From NCBI GenBank assembly GCA_949987705.1, contig OX465283.1:2770207-2834206 (forward strand): 64,000 bases of DNA, in the 5' to 3' direction. This document shows, one piece after another, positions 56,950 through 64,000 of this stretch (its first letter is position 1; each line of letters begins with the position of its first letter). The notes below the pieces were generated by a model. That model was not told where the DNA came from. It was given only the letters and a program-made list of their open reading frames with translations, and ran no database searches. The DNA comes from Thereva unica (lineage: Eukaryota > Arthropoda > Insecta > Diptera > Therevidae). The position numbers were made by a program, and so were the translations under genes.

Positions 56950-58310
56950 ATATTACTCATTTATTTATTTATTCGCCGCACAAGGCGCACTTAAGCAGTA
57001 TAATAAAAAGTAAAACAAACCATTATGGTCGTCTTTTGGAGGATGGTTTATTTATTGAAGTGGAGGAACAGGATCTATAAAACAATTATGGATTAAAAAG
57101 TATCTGTTCACCGGCTCGTTCCTTGCATACTCGATCCGATGCAAAATTCGCCTTTTTCATCGACATAGTCTCCTTCAAGAGTGATGCTTTTTTTAAGGAA
57201 TGAAGGGACCACCCATATTGTGAACACTGCGGCCAAATTAGACCTATTGTGTACGAACCCCACTAGAGGAAGAAACTATCAGCCTTCCGGACGAAGGCAA
57301 GAAGGTCTTTAAAGAAAGAAGACGGGACTTGAGCGGGGCTCATAATCTCTTTGATAAACCTTCTTCTAAGCCAGATCAGGGGCCTTATTCTCTATTACAA
57401 TACTCAAATGCTTTTCACTCGAAACTGATATCCGAAACTAAAATGCTTCCGTATTCCCTATTACAATATTGCTTCCTCTCGTAGAAATGTCCCCGAAAGA
57501 AAAGAAAATGAGCGCAAGAGCTTTCAATTGTATCGCTCACACCTAAAATTTTATAAATTGCTCGATTACCCTTGAGCTTTCGAGTAAAAATCTAACAATA
57601 TTGTTACAGTTTCGAAACAGTTTTGTAATATAGAATACCATTTTGGCAGTTTCGAGAAAAATTCTCACAATATTGTAATAGGGAATAAGGCCCCAGAGCA
57701 GGACATTCACAAAGAATATCTGTGGAAGTCTAGTCGCCTTCCGGGCAGAGTCGACATTCTCCCTCTTAAGACAGTCCTAGTTTGTGGAGGTGATACCACA
57801 ATCCTACATGGCCAGTCAGATAAACTTCCAACAGCCTTAGGTCCGCTCTGTTTAAAGTGATAGTGCCCTTTAAGGCAATCTTTAGCCTGTCTGAGACCTA
57901 GGACTAATTCCCAATAGGTTAGGTTTAGTCCCTTAATCCACTCCTCTATCTCGGACTTGCAGGTGGATCAAGCCCCATTTCCCTCGATACCCCCGTTTCC
58001 GGGGATCCAGCACAGTGAGACCTCTTTTCTTCTGGCCAGGCTCTGGAGTACGTCAAAACACCCTGCCATTATTTTGGAAGAAAGCTTCGTTGAGCCTAGC
58101 GCAAGTCGCAATGGCATGTATTTCAGTCTGGAAAACAGAGGGCCACTTACTCATTGCAATCGAGACTTTGGAGTTGGGTGCTCCGACACCAGCCGCTGTA
58201 CCATGTTCAATCTTGGACTCGTCGGTAAACTAGTGGAAAAGTTTGGTCGGATACGCGGCAAATGGAAATATTTGGGATACATTCATTCCAATGCTTCTCT
58301 CCTCTGATTG
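56950..58310 (-). pseudogene. LINE RNase H and 3' end, cut by a MITE
   Basis: On the minus strand an RNase H starts FTDESKIEHGTAAGVGAPNS (about 58,235) with VFQTEIHAIATCARLNEAFF (catalytic Glu kept). It continues to a decayed Cys-rich tail near 57,780, is interrupted by MITE G, and resumes RRRFIKEIMSPAQVPSSFFK and DLLAFVRKADSFF (57,370-57,270). The untranslated 3' end finishes with AATAAATAAATAAA on the minus strand (about 56,957-56,972). Frameshifts are present. Related to the RNase H at 14-360. Confidence 0.75.
57381..57692. mobile_element. MITE G (312 bp)
   Basis: Starts GGCCTTATTCTCTATTACAA and ends in its inverse with one mismatch, flanked by TCAGG (57376-57380) and CCAGA (57693-57697), which differ by two transitions and fit a 5-bp duplication. 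The interior repeats TATTCCCTATTACAATATTG. The host LINE continues on both sides. Confidence 0.8.
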
Positions 58311-58559
58311 CCGAAGTTTCATCCATTATCACGTATTGCATGTAAAATCCTTTTTATTTCATCTAAACAGCACCAAACAGCCTCTGCACCATCGACTTTT
58401 CGTGTCGTTACGACTGCTGAAAGGCTTGTCGGACAGGAGCCACTATCTTCTAATAAGTTTAAGGTGTCAGCTATCTAACACAACTTCGCTTCTAAAACGA
58501 ATAACTGACGAATTCTCGCGACCAGACTGTTTAGCATAATTTATGTAGTGCAGCCACGT

Positions 58560-58905
58560 TTAAAATCAGAAATTACTGAGTTCCCATGCAGAGTTTACCC
58601 TGAGTTTACTCAGATTAAGCGCCCATGGAAACGGGGATTGAGTAAAATTCCGTTAAATCCAAGAAAACTCGACGAAACCAGTCCGGTTAAGCTGGGTTTT
58701 GCATGTGTGTATGTGTGTGTATCTTTTACTGAACATATACCAACGGCGACACAATGTAAAATTGATTATTTGTCACTTCAACCCAGAACCGTCATGGAAA
58801 CAGCATCGAGTTAACTTGAGGGAAAAAGCTGTTTGTTTACTCGACGAAAACTATACCTCGGCTCATGGAAACACAGTATATTTCTGTAACTGGTAATGCT
58901 AGGTA
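58560..58905. repeat. Degenerate repeat with CATGGAAAC words
   Basis: The words CATGGAAAC and ACTCGACGAAA recur in both halves (58,624 and 58,793; 58,667 and 58,839; and near 58,865), and related ACTCGACTCTCATGGAAACT occurs at 37,628. It is probably part of the same dispersed repeat family; ends are not defined. Confidence 0.35.
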
Positions 58906-59029
58906 AAAGAAATTACACCAGAAATATCGTATTGTTTTAATGACGAGTAGATGTCGCTTTTGATAATGTCTGCAATGGAATTAAAAGTAACTGTCAAAAT
59001 TTCTGAACTACTGCCATTTTTTTCTTTTG

Positions 59030-59141
59030 GGAACCGGGCTTTAGGTATACGAAATTGGAAATGCCAAGACAGAGGCCGAGACTTCTGTATATTCAGGAAG
59101 CCAATAGGACGCTGTAGAAGTAATGATGATGACAATTAAAA
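59030..59141 (+). pseudogene. LINE C-terminal tail fragment
   Basis: The plus strand reads LGIRNWKCQDRGRDFCIFRK then PIGRCRSNDDDN. The LGI-NW-x-A-x-DR-x-x-W word is the last conserved block of RTE/CR1-type LINEs. Only this tail is preserved. Confidence 0.5.
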
Positions 59142-60784
59142 TAATCTTCACTTCACAAAATTAAATGGAAAAATCAAAAAACCTAGAGACAGCTCGACTG
59201 CATTGAATTGGGATTGCGAAGAGATTAGCGAAAATTGGTTCAATCCACGAAAACATTAGTAATACCTTTCATGGCTAGCAACGGCTGATATCCGCTGTCC
59301 ACTTCATTCTAAATTTAACGTCGTATATCTAATGTATCTTCAAATTCCTTGAATGTTTCAACAAAATCCACTTAAGACTTTTAACTCATGGAGCTTTTCA
59401 AACTCTCGTCTAATCACGAAAACGTATTCACTGCTGATGTAGTGACATCTTTGCAAACGCATAGTGCAAGGCTTAAATGAAGTTGCGATTAGATAATAGA
59501 GTGCGCTGGAAAGACCATGAGATCAACTAAAGAGAACTAAATCAACTTCGCGATTATTTTAATCTAAAACCAAGCTATCAAGTTCCCTTGCAGTTAACGC
59601 TAACCTTGGGCATTTCCCATCTCATAACAACAAAACTGCAGCAGAACTTGTATTTTGCAACTTTTTTCCTTCACTTCGCATAAACTCCACAAAAAACTCG
59701 CCAAAAATGCTAATCAATTTCAAAGTCCAGTTCAGGAATTCCTTTCTTTCCGCTGACCGCCTACAATGATTAATCTTTATTAACAAAGCGGTCTGCTCGT
59801 GATCTCTGGCTTAATCCGCAGTATTGCACGGGTTTGTCCATCTCGTCGAGGGAATGAAATTGGACAAGTCAACAGCAGCTAGCCACAGATTCACCAGTGC
59901 AGAAATATTAATTGTCATCTATGACAAAAAACAAATCCGGTCCAGCAAAGTGGCAAACAATCCGGGAAGTGTTACACGTTGGATGCATTAATAAACACCC
60001 TCCGTCTGGCACCCTTCAGCATCTATTAACCGCCTCGACACTCGCGAATCATCACTATTGGGAGCAGCACAACAGCAGCAGCCTTCCGATCTCTAATGCA
60101 CGATCGTGAATGCATTACAGATGCGCAGATGAATGAGAACGAAGAGACGACGCACAAAGCCTTAAGTATATTTACCTTGAGCGTTTTATTAATCCGTGAA
60201 TAGCACTATTTACTCGATCGCACTAACGATGGAACAAGGACTTCCACACAAGTGAGGACGTCAGCAGAACTAGCAGATGATCGCGTCAACATGCGTTTCA
60301 GTTGCTTCGAACTCGCGGAAATCAGTTGTAAAGATAAGATCCGAATTATCTTGCGGCGGCGACTTTTGACGGAAGAAAAATATTGATAGCACTTTGATAA
60401 CTTCGATAAAAGCTATTAAGCTGCGCACACGAAAGCCAGCGATCCCCGAGGTGCAGTGCGCCCTGTTCGCAAGCTTAGTTCCGAATGAGATTTGAACTGA
60501 CGCTCAAGTAAACATCGATCGCCGCAAGTTTCACTTTGGACCCCGCACACTTTTTATGTGCTGGCGGCACAAGTGGTTGCCATCAGAGCTTTTTTGGTTA
60601 ATTGCGAAAATAAAGCTTAGATTTTTTCATCCAACTTGTGCAGACACACCTCTTTTTACACTAGGTTAAACTGAGGACAAAGAGAATGAAAGTAGGTAAG
60701 AAATTGAACAACAATTTTAGGAGTTCGCATGGTAAAGTATTTAACTAAAAAAAATACACACCACAACAAAATAATACAAAACAT
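59142..60784. other. No gene recognised
   Basis: Short frames only. The part 59,900-60,560 has more balanced composition and no transposon words, so it may be host regulatory or untranslated sequence, but I see no start, splice pair or domain to support a gene. Confidence 0.3.
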
Positions 60785-61000
60785 TCAGTAATTCAATCAG
60801 TTCGTAAATGGTCTTCCAACAAAGTGTAATTTTAAAACAACATTGCAATATATTCGCTATTTCAACAGTTGTGGGTACCGTCCTGAAAAATAAACACATC
60901 CATGGCATCAAATTGCCAAAAAATGGTCAGTGAACATCGTTCGGTAACGCAATCCTTTCACTGTAACGATCGAACTAGCATTATCAAAAAAGTATGGCCC
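60785..61000 (-). pseudogene. Tc1/mariner-like transposase fragment
   Basis: The minus strand reads IGPYFFDNASSIVTVKGLRY then RTMFTDHFL (60,998-60,912), followed by a shifted MDVFIFQDGT-like word. This is the block just before the FQQDGA catalytic site of the family at 51,955-52,600. Confidence 0.6.
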
Positions 61001-61030
61001 GATTAAACAGCCAGCCCAAAAACCTCACCA

Positions 61031-61219
61031 AGTCGAGTCGTGTTTCGTGACAAGTCGTTTGAGTTGAAGAAAGTGACGTTTCAGTCAAATCACGACTTTC
61101 AGCACGGGCTTAAAGTGGAAATGAAAAGTTGAATTTAAGCCCCTGTACTGAGAGTCATGATTCGACTGAAACGTCACTTTCTTCAACTCAAACGACTTGT
61201 CGTGTCGTGACTACTCGAT
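61031..61219. repeat. Long palindrome (arms about 80 bp)
   Basis: The core GACAAGTCGTTTGAGTTGAA continuing GAAAGTGACGTTTCAGTC (61,049-61,086) is repeated exactly inverted at 61,163-61,201. Matching extends inward past CACGACTTTCAGCACGGGCTTAA and outward with mismatches, leaving a loop of about 20 bases. A partial extra copy, ACAAGTCGCTTGAGTTGAAA, follows at about 61,238. It looks like a foldback element. Confidence 0.8.
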
Positions 61220-61269
61220 TTTCAGCACAGGGGCCGGACAAGTCGCTTGAGTTGAAAAAATTGTCGAAG

Positions 61270-62560
61270 GCGACCGAATTTCCCGACATGGGTATCAAAT
61301 GAAAGGGTAGAAGTGACTAGTAGAATACAATCACGTGTGTGGCATGATTCCAAATTCAAAATGGCGGCCAACTCAAGATGGCGAAATACATAACAGAATA
61401 TAAAGTAGAAAATATATCCTATCAACTTGAAATTTTGCACATTTACATAGTTTGCGTGACAATGCAATCGGATCATTTTGTAAAAAAATCAAGACGGCGG
61501 TTCCAAGATGGCGGCCGTATTTTGCAATTGCATATGTTCCCCGACCCCCGTCATGGGTATCAAATGAAAGGGTATGACAAATAGATTACAATTAGCTGCA
61601 TGGCGTCATTCCAAATTCGAAATGGCGGTAAACACAAAATGGCGGACAACACAAATCAGGGCATAACCTTTTTCCTTGCATGCCACTAGCCACTTGGTAT
61701 GGATATCAAATGAAAGGGTGTGACAATAGCGGCTAACATAAAATGGCGGCCAACGCAAAATGAGAGATTACCTTTTTCTTTACAGGGCCATTCGGCGTAG
61801 GTATCAAATAAAAGGGTGTGCCAAGTAGAATACTATTAGCTGTGTAGCGCCATTACAAATTCAAAATGGCAGCCAACCAAAAATGGCGGACTACTATTTT
61901 CTTTACAAGCCACTCGACATGGGTTTCAAATGAAAGGATGTGACAAGTAGAATACTATTAGCTATGTGGCTTCATTCCAAATTGAAAATAGTGGCAAAGA
62001 TAAAATGGCGACCAACAAAAAACAGGGGATACCCTTTTTCTTTACATGCCGCTCGGTATTGATATCAAAAGAAACGGTGTGACAAGTAGAATATCATTGA
62101 GTGCGTTCACTTAGTAGCACAATGTTACATTATGTGACTAATGTAACAAAAAGTCGTTCAGTTCAGGTTCTATGTAAAATATTTTTGACATTTGTAGCAC
62201 AAAAAATTGTTCAGTTAGCAACGATGTTATGTCGTTTATGTAACATAAACCGATGAAGCTATTTTGCATCTCCGAACGTTGCATAGTGACAGTTGAAAGT
62301 TGGTCATAGTGAATTTGACATTTGTGGCATAAACCAACACATATCGTTCAGTTAAGTTTCGTTACACACTGCAACATTCTACCCTTCTCTTTTCTTTTGC
62401 CATATTTTACATTATGTTACATTATGCCACTAACTGAACGCAGCCATTATCTGTTTCGCGTCATTCCATATTCAAAATGACGGCCAAATATAAAATGGTG
62501 GTTTACCTTTTTCTTCACAACGCCCTCGGTATGGGTCACCACTAAATGGCGGAACACATA
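61270..62560. repeat. Tandem array of ATGGCGG-containing units
   Basis: Six or seven degenerate units of about 100-265 bp begin near 61,283, 61,550, 61,695, 61,794, 61,917, 62,056 and 62,529. Each has GGGTATCAAATGAAAGGGT, then GACAAGTAGAATACTATTAG, then a CATTCCAAATTCAAAATGGC block with one or two ATGGCGG words, and a CCTTTTTCTTTACA spacer. The sixth unit is interrupted by a MITE. No coding potential. Confidence 0.85.
62099..62444. mobile_element. MITE H (346 bp) inside the tandem array
   Basis: The left end GAGTGCGTTCACTTAGTAGC and the inverse of the right end GGCTGCGTTCAGTTAGTGGC match in most positions, followed by CA-AATGTAACAT in both arms. CATT duplications flank it (62095-62098 and 62445-62448). 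Discounting it restores a unit that aligns with its neighbours, which confirms the edges. Confidence 0.85.
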
Positions 62561-64000
62561 ATAGACTAAAAATGGAAAATAAAAATATAGTTTAAAAACA
62601 CTAAAAATACGCTTTTATTTTAAAATGAACGAAAAGAAAAAAATAATTTTGAATGTCGAGTTTTTATTGCTCCAGCCAGTATACATAATGGAAAAAGCGT
62701 AGGGAGCTAACGAAAAGTTTCAGCGTTAATACAATAAGATAAGTAAAGATAGGTATTAGACTTTTTTGGGCACCAAATTGTGCATTTTTGGGCTCCTCGG
62801 TGGGTGTAAATATGCAAATGTCATTAATTTTTTGGCAGTTTTTCTGAGAAAACCAATTTGGTGGAGAGGTGGCGCCATGAGCGAAGTTCTGCACAGGGCG
62901 TCTAATCGCCCGCCATAGCAAAATGACTAGATGCAGACGATTCTGAATATGTTTGGCTAGGTGTCTGTTGTGCAAATAGTACACAATTTTTCATCATAAA
63001 ATCTTAAATAAGTTGTAACATAATCTAAATTTGTTTGAAGTACCCAAAAGCACTTTTTTCAGATTGCTTCTATTTTCATTATACCATTTTTCCTGCCGCT
63101 GACTGTTCACACATAATCTCTTTTTATTGGAAAGCGTTGCAACGCACGCGGGTTTTATGCTAGACTTAAATAAAAACTCTTTACGTATTCATTTTTTTTT
63201 ATATATTCAAAAAATTTTTAAAATTAATTTAAAATTTAAAAGGGTTTTGTTTTTTTTTTCTTTTTTTTCATCTACAAATAACAAATACAAAAATATTATG
63301 GTGTTTATGAAAAAAAAATTACACAAAATAAGAACGAGAATTTAAAAACTATATCCATGGTTTTATTTTTATATTTTTTTTGTTTTTCTTTTTTTCAATA
63401 TAAAATCAGAAACAAATTAATTTAATTTTTTTTTGTTGTGTAGAATTTCTTCTTCTTCTCTCTTAAATTTTTAATTTTTTCATCATTTCTTCTCAATTAA
63501 CAAAATATTACACAAAGTATAATTGTAAAACAATTTTTTTTAATTTAAAATTTAAAAAATAATATTCAAATATAGAAAAAAAAATTATTTCGCTTTTGCC
63601 CTCCTCTTTTAGTTTATTTTTTTTTTGTTTAATTCAATAATAATATAAATTTGGTATATAAAAAAAACAAAACTTAATAAAGGAAAAAGAATAATTAAAA
63701 TTATAAAAAAAAATTTGTTAATATCTAGAAATTTGTTTAAAAAAAATAAAATTAAAAAAATAATAAAATTTAACTTAACTTATTTTGTAATTAAAGGAAA
63801 AATAAAATGTGTGTAAATTAGTTTTGTTTTTTATTATTAATAATAATAATAGTAATAATAATAATTATAATATAAAAAATAGTAAAACAAGAAATGAACA
63901 GATAATTATGGCTAAAAAAATACAACAAAAATAATTAATTATAATTAATAAGGAATTAAAGCGCGACAAGAGAAACAAATTAATTAATATTGACCCAAAT
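62561..64000. other. Extremely A+T-rich non-coding region
   Basis: From about 63,130 to the end of the window the sequence is dominated by A and T runs, with TAATAATAATAAT near 63,840 and long T tracts. No gene, promoter or mobile-element end could be supported. It may be scaffold-attachment-like or simple degenerated DNA. Confidence 0.5.

Noticed and set aside
61270..62560. CRISPR-like array
   Set aside because: Units are degenerate, spacers are related to one another, and the setting is a eukaryotic genome full of introns and transposons.

Overview
The window looks like nuclear DNA of a dipteran insect. The protein-coding genes have short introns with canonical GT/AG ends (58-65 bp are common), TATA/initiator promoters and AATAAA signals. 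One gene encodes a Fer3 (forty-eight related 3) bHLH factor whose bHLH and C-terminus closely follow the Drosophila protein. Most of the rest belongs to the insect-expanded ecdysteroid-kinase-like (EcKinase / CHK-kinase-like) family. The exact genus cannot be told from the sequence alone. Well over half of the window is mobile-element debris.

Layout. 1-1,760: LINE RNase H remnant, two MITEs and a Tc1/mariner-like remnant. 1,974-2,436: last two coding exons of Fer3 (+). 2.5-14.5 kb: no host gene recognised; a Jockey/CR1-type LINE (-), several 3'-truncated LINEs (+), and LINE copy A with a decayed endonuclease and reverse transcriptase. 14,750-16,173: EcK1 (+, three exons, intact). 16,559-20,910: a nest in which a probable hAT element contains a LINE fragment and a copia fragment; the copia fragment is split by a second hAT-like element that carries Helitron helicase fragments. 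23.7-26.2 kb: MITEs and a LINE cut exactly by a 330-bp MITE. 27,074-31,815: EcK2 (+, four exons), with LINE copy B (-) in intron 2 and a MITE in intron 3. 31.9-34.3 kb: LINE debris. 35,096-36,434 and 43,611-44,949: EcK3 and EcK4 (+), a tandem ~2-kb duplication including promoters. Between them lie a tRNA-derived SINE and a hAT (ZMYM1-type) remnant split by a young Ty3/gypsy element with identical-looking 501-bp LTRs. 47.0-48.2 kb: LINE copy C. 49,203-50,512: EcK5 (+), with two frameshifts. 52,877-54,345: EcK6 (-, five exons, intact). 54.6-58.3 kb: two more LINE remnants. 61.0-62.5 kb: a long palindrome and an ATGGCGG-rich tandem repeat carrying a MITE. 62.6-64.0 kb: extremely A+T-rich, no gene seen.

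The host genes form one EcKinase cluster of six members: five on the plus strand (one of them broken) and one on the minus strand. Family knowledge suggests phosphorylation of ecdysteroids or of dietary/xenobiotic hydroxylated compounds; nothing here names a substrate. EcK3, 4 and 5 share a single intron at the same codon and are recent paralogs. EcK1, EcK2 and EcK6 have other exon structures and are older.

The most unusual item is the gypsy element at 38,218-42,015. It has matching LTRs, a 4-bp target duplication, a tRNA-Leu-type primer site and one open 890-codon frame. That frame keeps Gag, protease, the integrase zinc finger and the integrase C-terminus, but has lost reverse transcriptase, RNase H and the integrase catalytic core in frame. 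It looks like a recently mobile, non-autonomous retrotransposon that depends on enzymes supplied by relatives.
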